NCBI GenBank assembly: GCA_004322215.1
Contig: SCSM01000044.1
Location: forward strand, 1 to 64,000
Direction of reading: 5' to 3'
From: Bacteroidota bacterium
GTDB lineage: Bacteria; Bacteroidota; Ignavibacteria; Kapaibacteriales; UBA2268
DNA length: 64,000 bases
The position numbers and the translations under genes were made by a program. Numbering within the stretch: the stretch's first letter is position 1; each line of letters starts with the position of its first letter. Below the pieces are notes generated by a model. That model was not told the DNA's origin. It did not search any database and was given only the letters and a program-made list of their open reading frames with translations. Of this stretch, positions 19,421-30,100 are shown piece by piece.

Positions 19421-21493
19421 TTACGGAACAAGTGTACTTCTACCCCGGTTATTCCATGAGAAATTCAAATCTCTTGTGTTAACAATCCCGCTCAAATTAA
19501 TATCCTTAGTCAAATACCCTTCATAATCCCTGTCATCCCAAGTCAGAACAAAATCATTGTTATCAATTATTCCATCATTATTAACATCGCCTGCAATCAT
19601 ACCGAACAACAATGAGCCGTCAGTTTTTTTACCGAGTGGCTTTACTGCATTAGCTCTACCAAGTAAAATCTGAGGGTCAGTAAAATCGACATAAGTTCCG
19701 TTTACCCTGGGATATATTCCAACAGGATTCTCAGTCGCAATTGAAAGATGGTTCCTATGTCTTACAACAATATAATAATCACCGGCATCCATTTTCGCCT
19801 TAGTAATAACTACAGGTGATTTCCCATCAAGGTCAACAACATCGCCGTTCATCTTCAACAAACATGTTCTGTAAGCCGGATTCGGGTCATTCATATTTCT
19901 TCTGAATTCAATAACAATATAATCAACAACCGAATCAGGAATTGATGATAATATTGTAAATTGCCTGTCCGGATCAAGGTTATATGGATAAATGTTCGGT
20001 GGTTGTAATGGTAACAGATTTTTGATTCTTAAATCTTCTGCCATAGAACCGAATCTATAAGGACCTTCTAATAACAAGGACGCGGATAATTCAAGTTTTC
20101 CGCCTCTGCTTAAGCCAACACCATATTCACCTATTGAATACAATCTCTGCTTTGAATAAGCCCATTGATTTAAATTATCCAATTGGGGAGGTTCGGGATT
20201 TTGTAAATCAGTCCAGGCACCACGGTCCCATTTTTGTAATTGTAAAGAGATAAAATCACTTCTCAAGGATTGAGTTTCATCAAGAGTATCAGTTACTGAT
20301 ACAGTATGTCTCCAACCATACCCGAAATCCATATTAATCCTGTCGATGGGGATAAAATTTCCGTCCAGTGCAGATATTTGATAAACACGTTTGACTTTCA
20401 TATCGCCGCCGATAATCGGGGGGAAGGTTCTCGGCTTAATCCTGAAAGTCAACTCTTTCATCCCAAAGGATGAGGCAGAGTCCGGGAATAATGCCCATGT
20501 ATAAGGATTATTAAAAATTATTTTCAAACTGTCAAAATGCAGAAGTGTCCTTCTGAAACTTCCATCTATTTCGGCATCGGCACCATCAAAGAAAGGGTCT
20601 CTTAATGTTGTCAATGTTAAAATAAATTTGTTATTGGAATCAGGTTCTGTTCTTATAGGAGATTTAAGATATAAGGTATCATTTACAACAATGTTCCTTG
20701 TAATAGTTATTCCTTGTGTAGTTTCATTTCTAAGGTTTAGCAATTTTGTCGAATCGGTTGGGATTTCACCGGTTGTATTGGCAATTGAACCGTTTCCTGT
20801 ATACTTTACTGATACATGTCCTTCAAAAACCGGTTCGTTTCTCAAAGAACCATTGATATGCCTTACAATCCAGGTAGAATCAACCATGTTGAAATTATCC
20901 GCGGCAGAATTTCTTAACTCACCATTTGTGAGTTCAAGTTTTGAATTAATTTTGAATCCACCACCCCTGATAATATCTGCTCCCTGGGGATTATCAATGT
21001 TTAAATTACTGTACTGGCCATTCCCCTCAATATCCTGCTGACGCAAATTCCCGTTTAGACGCACATCTTTAGAGCCATATATTCTTGAATTATTAAAAAC
21101 AGATGCATGGGCATTCACTTCTTGTCTATCTGCTTCGAAAGGCACACTATCGGCAACAATAAGCGAATCCATTGTTGTAAGTGGAATCCTTCTACCATCA
21201 CTCAATTGAAGAGAATCAACATATTTTTTTGCAATGTATCGTAAAACTAATTGATTAAAAACAATTGTCGGAACAGCTTGTTCAATTCCGGGCGAGTTTC
21301 TTTTTTCGAGGAATTCGAACCTTCCGCCCATAGTATCGTTAAGGTTTTTAACTTGTCCCCATTTCAATTTAATTGTACCATTATTGTTGATTCTGCCACC
21401 GGTATTATCCAGAGTGTATGCCTGTGGAAATACATCAACGCTTGCTGCTATCAAGAATAAAATGAATACAATATATTGAAATTTAAAACTCAT
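19421..21493 (-). CDS. Large secreted protein with C-terminal dockerin-like repeats
   Basis: The 690-residue protein has a signal peptide (FQYIVFILFLIAASVDVFPQ) and a long beta-rich body with Asn/Gly-rich strands. Near residues 635-685 it has a dockerin type I-like pair: AGDVNNDGIIDNNDF and KDINLSGIVNTRDLNF, each a 12-residue EF-hand-type calcium loop. The C-terminus ends GRSTLVP with no T9SS tail. Its N-terminal region (NTGGRINNNGTIKLKW) resembles that of the next upstream secreted protein (NAGGTYAAGTNGIIRMRG), which suggests kinship. It should be exported and may dock to a cohesin-like partner; the adjacent T9SS protein is a candidate. A terminator separates it from the upstream gene. Confidence 0.8.
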   Translation of the reverse strand: MSFKFQYIVFILFLIAASVDVFPQAYTLDNTGGRINNNGTIKLKWGQVKNLNDTMGGRFEFLEKRNSPGIEQAVPTIVFNQLVLRYIAKKYVDSLQLSDGRRIPLTTMDSLIVADSVPFEADRQEVNAHASVFNNSRIYGSKDVRLNGNLRQQDIEGNGQYSNLNIDNPQGADIIRGGGFKINSKLELTNGELRNSAADNFNMVDSTWIVRHINGSLRNEPVFEGHVSVKYTGNGSIANTTGEIPTDSTKLLNLRNETTQGITITRNIVVNDTLYLKSPIRTEPDSNNKFILTLTTLRDPFFDGADAEIDGSFRRTLLHFDSLKIIFNNPYTWALFPDSASSFGMKELTFRIKPRTFPPIIGGDMKVKRVYQISALDGNFIPIDRINMDFGYGWRHTVSVTDTLDETQSLRSDFISLQLQKWDRGAWTDLQNPEPPQLDNLNQWAYSKQRLYSIGEYGVGLSRGGKLELSASLLLEGPYRFGSMAEDLRIKNLLPLQPPNIYPYNLDPDRQFTILSSIPDSVVDYIVIEFRRNMNDPNPAYRTCLLKMNGDVVDLDGKSPVVITKAKMDAGDYYIVVRHRNHLSIATENPVGIYPRVNGTYVDFTDPQILLGRANAVKPLGKKTDGSLLFGMIAGDVNNDGIIDNNDFVLTWDDRDYEGYLTKDINLSGIVNTRDLNFSWNNRGRSTLVP

Positions 21494-21544
21494 TTTTAAA
21501 ATTAGAATAATCTAAATATTAATTTCAACAAACCTAATTATATT

Positions 21545-21586
21545 TAAAAAAAATTATGGGGTGGCAGTCAACAAAGCCACCACCCC
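21545..21586 (-). terminator. Rho-independent terminator after the 739-residue secreted protein
   Basis: On the minus strand a 7-bp GC stem (ggggtgg / ccacccc, at 21558-21564 and 21580-21586) is followed by an A/T stretch and eight U. It comes right after the stop at 21595 and before the dockerin-bearing gene. Confidence 0.75.
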
Positions 21587-21594
21587 AAAAATAA

Positions 21595-23811
21595 TTATTC
21601 ACCTATTTCTATAACTTCCTGGTTTTGTACTGTACCTGCGTTTGTCAATTGGGCTGTGCCGAGAACGGCTGTATCAGCACCAAGTGTACTTATCCAGATA
21701 CCATGCAAATCTCCGACTGCTCTCGATTTATTATCACCAGCATCGGCGAATGCATTAGCTGCGGCGTTGAAGTTCCTGATACCGGCATTGTATCCGGCAA
21801 TCTGACCGCTTAAATTTGTATGGAAATTGTATCCTGCTCCGTTATCTTCATTACCGACAATAAGTACGGCATTTGGATATGGTGTCGGAAATTCCGGAGG
21901 AGAAGCAACATTGCTCGATATTGTTATCTGGTTAGCTGCTGCTACGCCACCGGGATAAGCTGTAGCTTCCCTGAGTGTGTTATTCGTATTGACTTCGTCA
22001 GCACCACCGCCTGTTCCCCATGCCGGACCATCGATACCGACATAAACAAGGTGACGTACAAGAGCATTATCGTTTGCTGATGGCAACACACCTTCGTCCC
22101 ATGTATTCGGGTTTGTCCAACGTCCGTTTGCAATCGTAATGAACAAAGTTGAAGTACCCATTATAATGTCTGAATTGGAAGTAACTTCACTAATTGTGCC
22201 ACCACCTGAACCAGCAATAAGGTTAACACCGGAACCGCCTGTCAAATTAACATAACGCGGATTTGCAGCACCACTCCTGGTTGCGGGAAATCCTGCGATT
22301 GTAATTTTTTGTTTCGCCTGACCGGCATCGTAACCCTCGAAAAATCTCATTCTATCTTCATTAGCACCCGTAAATTCAGAAGCAACATATCCTACTCTTA
22401 AAGTAGAGATTGTACCTGTTCCTGTAAATGATTCGCGAACAGTTCTCACTACATCGGTTGTAGCCGAAAAATCATTGAGCAGTGTCGGTTGCAATGCGGG
22501 AAGCACATCCAGCTGCATCGTTGTCGGTGCTGCACTAAATGTAATTTGGGTCTGTTCATTGTTGAATTTCAACATTGCACCGGTGGGTAATGTACCATAA
22601 TAACGCATCTTTCCCTGAATGAACACGTCATTGTTTGCAGAACTGTAAGTAACTGTCGGCGCTCCTGCACTTCTGTATAAATTAAACACATTCGGGTCAG
22701 CAATTGCAGAACCCATAATGACGTTTCCACCGCTTACAACAAGGTTATCACCTCTCATAAACATACTTCCGTCAGGAGTTTTTGTTCCTGCATTATGAAA
22801 TTCAAGATTACCATACAAATACTCGGGATTCCCGGGGATTCCGTCATTATTAGCTTGTGGAATTTGTGCTGCAGCGCCCTGGTAATCAACCGTAGAGGTT
22901 GTTGCAAAAGTCATGTTTGTACGGCTGCCAACAGCTACCTGGTTTGTGAAAGTACCCGGTATATCGAGCCGTGCTGTAACCGGCGTTGCGGCGTCATAAC
23001 CAACATTTAATCTTCCGGGTGTAGCACCACTTTGTAATGTAAGAGTACCATTCATCGTACATATACCGGTTGACATCAGATTAAACAAAGAATTTGCACC
23101 TGTATTTTGAACAAGCACAGTAGCACCTGCGTTTATATCCAACGTTCCGGTTGAAGTCGTTTTGAAGTAAGCATTATTAATAGTAATATCGCCTGCACAG
23201 CTCGAAGCACCCGTTCCAATAGTAAAGTTCGCATTACAGGTTAAATCTGCTGCAGCATTCGAAGTCAAATTACCGCTTGCATATACTGCCGCGTTATTAA
23301 CTTTAGTGCCATCGAGTAAATCCAAATTAATGTAATGATTTGTTGCACCCGATTCATCGCCTTCACCATAAACAACCTGCGGAACAATCGGCTGAGTACC
23401 ATTACCGTCATAATGGAAAAAGCCCGCATAAGTTCTTGCACCACCACCAGATGGGTCATATACATTGAATACGTAAACATCTGCCAAAACGTTTTTTGTA
23501 CCTCCGAAATAGTACAAATCTGTGTACCATCGTGCCTGAACGTCCTGTCCACCTGCAACTCTCACCCACTCAACTCTCGCAGGAATTCGAGATGCGGCTG
23601 CAGCTCCCAGGGGATTTGCTCCATCGAACAAACCCGGGTCGGTTGCATTTCCACGCATACGGATGATTCCATTAGTTCCTGCGGCGTATGTTCCGCCTGC
23701 ATTATTAGTGAAATGCGGCACCGGCTGCGAGTATGCCTCAAGTCCTGTCAAAAGCAATAGTACTATTGCCAATGCAGAAGCAAGATAGTGATTAAAATAA
23801 CCTTTTTTCAT
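21595..23811 (-). CDS. Secreted beta-rich protein with G8-like NGRW..TW segment, ends VIEIGE
   Basis: The 739-residue protein starts at ATG 23811, chosen because gggagg lies seven bases upstream and the product begins with a signal peptide (MKKGYFNHYLASALAIVLLL...). The body is Ala/Gly/Asn/Thr-rich beta structure, probably a solenoid or stacked sandwiches. Near residue 575 it has NGRWTNPNTWDEGVLPSAND, the same kind of segment that opens each repeat in the giant protein upstream. The C-terminus GTVQNQEVIEIGE matches the end of that giant protein (IFNDGVIEIGE), and neither has a T9SS tail with YPNP. Function unknown; surface or extracellular location is likely. It is followed by a terminator. 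Confidence 0.78.
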   Translation of the reverse strand: MKKGYFNHYLASALAIVLLLLTGLEAYSQPVPHFTNNAGGTYAAGTNGIIRMRGNATDPGLFDGANPLGAAAASRIPARVEWVRVAGGQDVQARWYTDLYYFGGTKNVLADVYVFNVYDPSGGGARTYAGFFHYDGNGTQPIVPQVVYGEGDESGATNHYINLDLLDGTKVNNAAVYASGNLTSNAAADLTCNANFTIGTGASSCAGDITINNAYFKTTSTGTLDINAGATVLVQNTGANSLFNLMSTGICTMNGTLTLQSGATPGRLNVGYDAATPVTARLDIPGTFTNQVAVGSRTNMTFATTSTVDYQGAAAQIPQANNDGIPGNPEYLYGNLEFHNAGTKTPDGSMFMRGDNLVVSGGNVIMGSAIADPNVFNLYRSAGAPTVTYSSANNDVFIQGKMRYYGTLPTGAMLKFNNEQTQITFSAAPTTMQLDVLPALQPTLLNDFSATTDVVRTVRESFTGTGTISTLRVGYVASEFTGANEDRMRFFEGYDAGQAKQKITIAGFPATRSGAANPRYVNLTGGSGVNLIAGSGGGTISEVTSNSDIIMGTSTLFITIANGRWTNPNTWDEGVLPSANDNALVRHLVYVGIDGPAWGTGGGADEVNTNNTLREATAYPGGVAAANQITISSNVASPPEFPTPYPNAVLIVGNEDNGAGYNFHTNLSGQIAGYNAGIRNFNAAANAFADAGDNKSRAVGDLHGIWISTLGADTAVLGTAQLTNAGTVQNQEVIEIGE

Positions 23812-24109
23812 TAAAAAATCCTCCCAATAATCCATAAATTTTTTAATTATTTAAACTTAATTAAATTTTTTTCTTTCTTATTTAAAAAGCACACTCCTTG
23901 TACCTTAATACAAATTTAATTAATTGCAAATCATTTTACAATCAGTATAAATACTTAAATTAAATTAGTATTTAACAATGAAAATATGTAAACAAAATCC
24001 CCGATAATCCTCCAATTCAAATTAGTTAAACATTTTATTTCCATTCTATTAGTAATTACTTGGTCTTATTAAACTTAACATATAAAATATAGAAATTCGT
24101 CAATTTTCA

Positions 24110-27100
24110 TTATTCTCCAATTTCAATAACACCATCATTAAAAATTGATGATGCATTAATTACATTTCCTCTAACATGTAGTGCATCAATTAAAGTACTA
24201 ATATTCAAATTCGAACTTTGATTCATCAAATTCAATCTTACATAAACAGGTGCAGTTACATTTTTTGTGCCATTTCTCAGCAATACATTACCATACCCGA
24301 GTGCGTCAGGTAATCCGAATGGATTGGGTAAAATAGTTTGTAATGCACCATAGAAATCCATTGTACTTGTTTCCGAAAGAAAATAATAACCGAAATTTGT
24401 CAGTGTATTATTTGGGAATGTACCAAGATTCGAACTTAAAATTCCGTTATTATCCAATATAAATGCACCTGTTCCTGTCGTCGAATTAATCGAATTTGCC
24501 TGCATATCGAGTTGTGAATTATTGATAACAAGCAAACTGTCTAACTGCGGATTTGCAGTGTTAAGAGTAATTAAGTGATTCAATCCTATTTCCACAACAT
24601 CTTTGTTATCCATTGTAGTTGCATTAGGAATATCATCAACCTGTGGGCATACAGGAGGAAGATGAGTTGAATTGAAAGTCCATGTTGTATTCAATTCCCA
24701 ATTACCAGTAGCCACGCTGTAAAACCTTCTCGGTGATTTTTCTCCAATATAAAAATCTCCCAAGCCGGCCCATTTTGTTGCTCCGGCTGATAATTCCACA
24801 CTTGCTAAACCGACATTCCAATTTAAGTCCGCTCCATTCCTTTCAGACCACAACGGTACTTCAGCAGGCACGCTCATCCTTCTGACAACAGCATTTGCAG
24901 TATTTACAGTTGCAAGTTCGGTTGGCGGAAATTCCAGATTTACATTGGCGGTTCGACCACCGATAGCAAATGTTCCGCCACTAACGGGATTTAAGCTCCA
25001 GTATCTGGGAACACTGTGCAATGGGTCCATTCTGTTACCCGAATTTGGCGAATAAGGAACAGGTGTTATATTTATTCCATCAACTGCTCCCGATGTTCCA
25101 CCTGCTCCTATCATCGTTATCGTGGCAGGCGTATAACTTGTTCCGTTGCCAATTTCATACGTGTAAGAGCCGGCATCCGTTGGAATAACCTTCTGCAAAT
25201 ATCCGTCAACATATCCAGTACCTGTTCTGTTTACAATTCCGCCGTTTTGAATTATTACTTTCCTGTCAGCATTCCTTACATTTATGATAGAATTTGATGA
25301 TAAATTCATTGTATGGGAAACATAAACCTGTGCTGTAGGCGAAGCCGTATTCTTTGTTACATATATATAACCTCCTGCAAGGTCTAAATCATAATAATTT
25401 ACTCCATCCTGATTTTCGAGAGCCAGTGTATGATTCGAAGGTCCATTAAATATGAAATTCTTTGTCAATGGATTTGTCTTTGTTGTGTTCAGCAAAACCA
25501 TATCTCTGTCAAGCCGTATACTTCTGCTTCCGAAATTTAATGTCCCGTTGATTAATCTTAAATCTTCACTTATATTCAAGTATGGGTCAGGACTTCCTGC
25601 CGCATCGTTACTGAGAAATATTGTATTTGTAGGTGCAATATTATTAATTGTAAGAGAAATAATATTATTTGGTAATCCTCTTCCGGACACCTGACCGCCG
25701 TTAATACCGTTATAAATATATCTGCCGTTGCCGAAAGTTGGGATATTTGTTGATAGAATCGCGCCGGCAGAACCATCTGCTGTTATGCCGCTGACATGAT
25801 GCATTCCGAGTGATGTAGAATCTTCCATAGCAAACGTATTCGTTCTTATCGAACCGAATTGTCCCTGAACATATAAAGCTCCCGGATTTCCGACATTCTT
25901 TTCAAGATATAATATTCTTACATCAGGTGTATAAGTTTCAGGAACTGTGATAGTTCTGCTGTTACCGATATGAACAATATCGCTCACTCCCGGGACAGTA
26001 CTTACCGGCGTTGTCTTTATTGTGTAGCTGTCCAAAGACCAAATCGCTAAATTTGTTGCATCCCATGTACCGTCACTATAACTCCAGTAAACATAACCCG
26101 ACGGTTCACCTGCTACAAAATCTCCGTATTCATTATTATTTGAAGATGTAACATAAGTAGCCGTTCTTGCAGTTGTGCTTGTTTTTTTCCATACCCCGAC
26201 TGCAGGTAGAGCAGGAGTATATAAATGATGCTCGTAATATGTTGTTGGACCCGCAACCGGGTCACCCGGTAAATATGTCGTTGTCAAATTATATGTTCTT
26301 GTTGCACCAAGATTAAATCCATTAGTTGAAATCGTCCAATACCGGTGAACATAATTAGTCAGCTTTATAGGCGGGTCTGCAATAGCTGAATGGTCAACCA
26401 ATGATGTAATTGCTCCGACTAATCCGTTAGTACCTCCTGTACCGACTGCTTCGAAAGTAACAGGTCTGTATTCGGTACTTAATGTTGCCCCGATTGGGAA
26501 TAGCAAACTCTTGGCTCCAGTCGGGAAATACCTGTACATCAAACCGTCAACATGTCCCAAGCCATTTCTTAATACCTGCGGGTCAGTTCCGGCAACATTT
26601 GAATTTAATTCTACGAATTTATTATTATTTCGTGCATTGATATTTACAACATTGTTATTTGGAAATTCAAGCGAATTTCTTATCACTAAATTAGAATTAG
26701 CTGTATTGCCGAGGTAAAGCTCACCACCCGGTTTATCAACTTTCATTCTGTATAACTTCAATCCACCGCTTTCATTATTTGTGATTGTCTGGCTGTTAGA
26801 CTGATTGAAAACCAGTAGCCAGGGGTCAGACTGAGTGCCGCCGGGGTCATAGTAATAACCGTCATTCAATAAATTACCACTTAATTCTACTGTATTTGTA
26901 TTCAAACTGAATGTATGGCTATTGTCAATCGTTAAATTATTCTTAATATTGAATACTTGTTCTGCAATGTAGGTCTTTACACCGGGTCTTGTTGCATGAA
27001 CATCCCAAACAGGCATATTACCACCTACTTTTATCGGTTCTGTGGGAGTAACAACCGGCATTGTCGGATGACCTGTTTGAATTGTACCCGAAACCATTCC

Positions 27101-30100
27101 CAATCCATTGTCAGCAGCACCTTTTACTATCTTAAAATCAGTAGAAGCTCCGGTTGTTCCTGATGCAACATCAATAACTCCACCCAACATTGAAAAAGTC
27201 GAAGATGTTTTACTTATATCAAATCCGGTTAGAGTAGCATCTGTATTTCCATAAGTCATGACAGTAAAAGTACCTGAATTCAATGAGAAATTTATTCTGT
27301 CGCTTGCACCGCTTCTTGTAAAGCATCCAGCAACGTTAACCACACCACCGTTTTGATTATAAGTCGTTCCGGTATTATATTGGAAATACTCATTCGAAGC
27401 ATTTCCTACATTCAGATTTCCCCCGTTAATATCAAACCTTGTATTTACATTAGATATTAAATCGTCTGATGTTGAGACTGAACCGCTTAATATGTTCAAG
27501 CCGGTGTATGGCTGCATACTTACTACGTTATTTCCACCAGAAAGCCATAGATTTCCAGTCTGTATATTTGTCAATATTCCCTTATTCAAATAGAATAAAT
27601 ATTCAGGTACACTGCCTGTTTGGGCAGCAAAAGAATTTGTTGCGACGAGAAGTGTATCTGAAAATCCATTCACTTTGTCTAAGATTACAGGACCCATCGG
27701 CGCCCAATTCCCCTCACCGCTGATTGTGGATGATGAAGCAGTAATTGTAGAACTCGACGGACTTGTAAATTTCAATACGGAATAATTATTAGCATCTGTG
27801 AATAAATCCACTGCATTAACAACAGTTGATATATTGCTTAAGTTTTTAAATATTGAAAGCGTGTCTTTATTATTACCTGAGCCGGCAGCCCTGACCTCTC
27901 CATCAGTCAGTACACCAAGATTACTGTATATTGTCAGTGATTTATTTACCGGTGCATTTCCAAACTGAAGCACCCCTGATAAAGCACTTGCTGTATTCGA
28001 AGAACCGCCGATTTGTAATGAATCAATCAAATCGCTTGAAATATTATAAGTCAAAGTATGACCATCAATAATTACAGTATCACGGTTGTATATCTGCCCT
28101 GGATAATACGCAGAAGGAACACCGGTATGATTTTCATTCGACCAGTTTGAACCTACATTCCAATTACCTGTATTTCTGCTCCAGAAAATTCTACCCGTGA
28201 AAAATCCCGATGCCTCGCCTGCTGTCCAATCACCATCATAGTATAATGAATTTGTTATTGATATTGGCGATGGATTTGCAATCGGATTAACACCCAAATT
28301 GATTTCCCAGAAATTATTCGTTTTAAATAATCCGGGTATATACAGAGATTGATTTCCATTTATATCGGCAGGAACATAAGTAAAGCTCATCGAATTGGCA
28401 GTAACATTAGATATTCCATTTGTAAGTACATTCCAGTATTTACCTAATATGTTATCAGACATCCTGTTCGGATGTAATCCTGCTCTAAGCTTCAAAGCAA
28501 CAGAAGGACTAACTGTATAGGTGCCGGTTAAACTTATACTTGCAGGGTTGTAAGTTGTACCTATACCCACCGGGAAGAAATAAGACTTTGCACCCGCAGC
28601 ACCTGTATATTGTTTAATAATACTTCCCATGGTCGATGAACCTTCAGATAATATCATTCTTGTTCCGCTGAAAACACCAGTGCCGGGGCTGATTGCCAGC
28701 GCACTTGGACCAAAAATCAAATCATAATTCAGTGGTCTTAAATAATTGTCTTTATTGAAAGTCAATTGATTATTAATTGTTGTGTTTCTTTGCAATTGCA
28801 CTGTGCCGCTTGGTTTATCGAGAACGACATTATAAAAAGATGTTGAACTCGAACCTTTTATATTTTGTGTCAAAGTACTGTCGAAAGTCAATGCCCCCTG
28901 AACACCGCCACCAAAAGCATTTTGATTATTATTATTAATAAATTCACCCTGCAATCTCAAAGATTGTGTATTTGAATTATATGTACCGTTTGTAAGCAAA
29001 ATGGAATCCTTAACGATTTCCCCGATTGTTTGGGTAACTGTCGAACTTGAATTTAACGTATTAACAGTTATTGAACCGATTCTTGTCGGAATTGCATCAC
29101 CAGTATTTTGAGTAAAAGTATTTAAAAATGTATTATTTACAATATTAATAGTATAATCCTGGACTTCCCCGGCATCAGCCCTGTTTATGCATGGGTCAAG
29201 AGTAGCATTGCTGTTCCTCGCTACAAGCCGCATATATGTCGTTCCTGCAACAGTGTTGGCAGGAACTGTAAATGTAATATCTGCAGAATAAGAACTATCG
29301 ATATCGAATTGTCTTCCTGCTGCACTCGGATACCTCTCGGTTGCAATGTTTTCTAATAAACCGTCAAAGTCCTGGTCAAACCAAAACATACTGTAATAAG
29401 AACCGGGTGAACCGGTATTTGCAATTACAACTCTCATTGTATATTGCGAACCGGCTATTAAAGTAATGCACTTATCAGGGAAATATCTCCATGCATTTAA
29501 ACTTTGCCGGTTATCAAAATGCTCAAATAAAGGAATACCGAAAGTTGCTCCGGGAGATACTCTTACACTGGCGATGTAGCCGGAACCGGAATTAAATCCT
29601 GTACCCGAACAATACCTGAAATCAATATTATTATAAGTCTGGCTTATTCTGCCTTTAGCAGTAAATTCATAATTGCCAGTTATATGTCCATTGTAATTGA
29701 AATTCCTCGATATTGTTGCACCGTTATATTCCCTCTCCAAATTACCTCTTGCAGTATTTGAATGGAAACCGTCTTCAGCCCCTGTTTCTACGATTCCACT
29801 ATCCTTCAATTCAAATACACTAGCCCTAATTACATTTGTACCAAGAATTAATTTACCTCTGCCACCGGAAGTTGTTTCGACAGTAACCGAACCAAGCCGC
29901 TGTTCGTGGAACTCCGGATTACCTGTAAAGCTTGGCCATCCATTACCGATATTAGCATCGAGTGTAACAGTTTTACCATCGCCAATCATAGCAATATCAA
30001 GTCGTCTCATCGGGTATTTGCCAACCTGCGTAATTCCGTCTAAGAAAGTTCCGTTATTTACTGCACTCGAGTAACCAACAGTTGACCATGTATTAGAATC

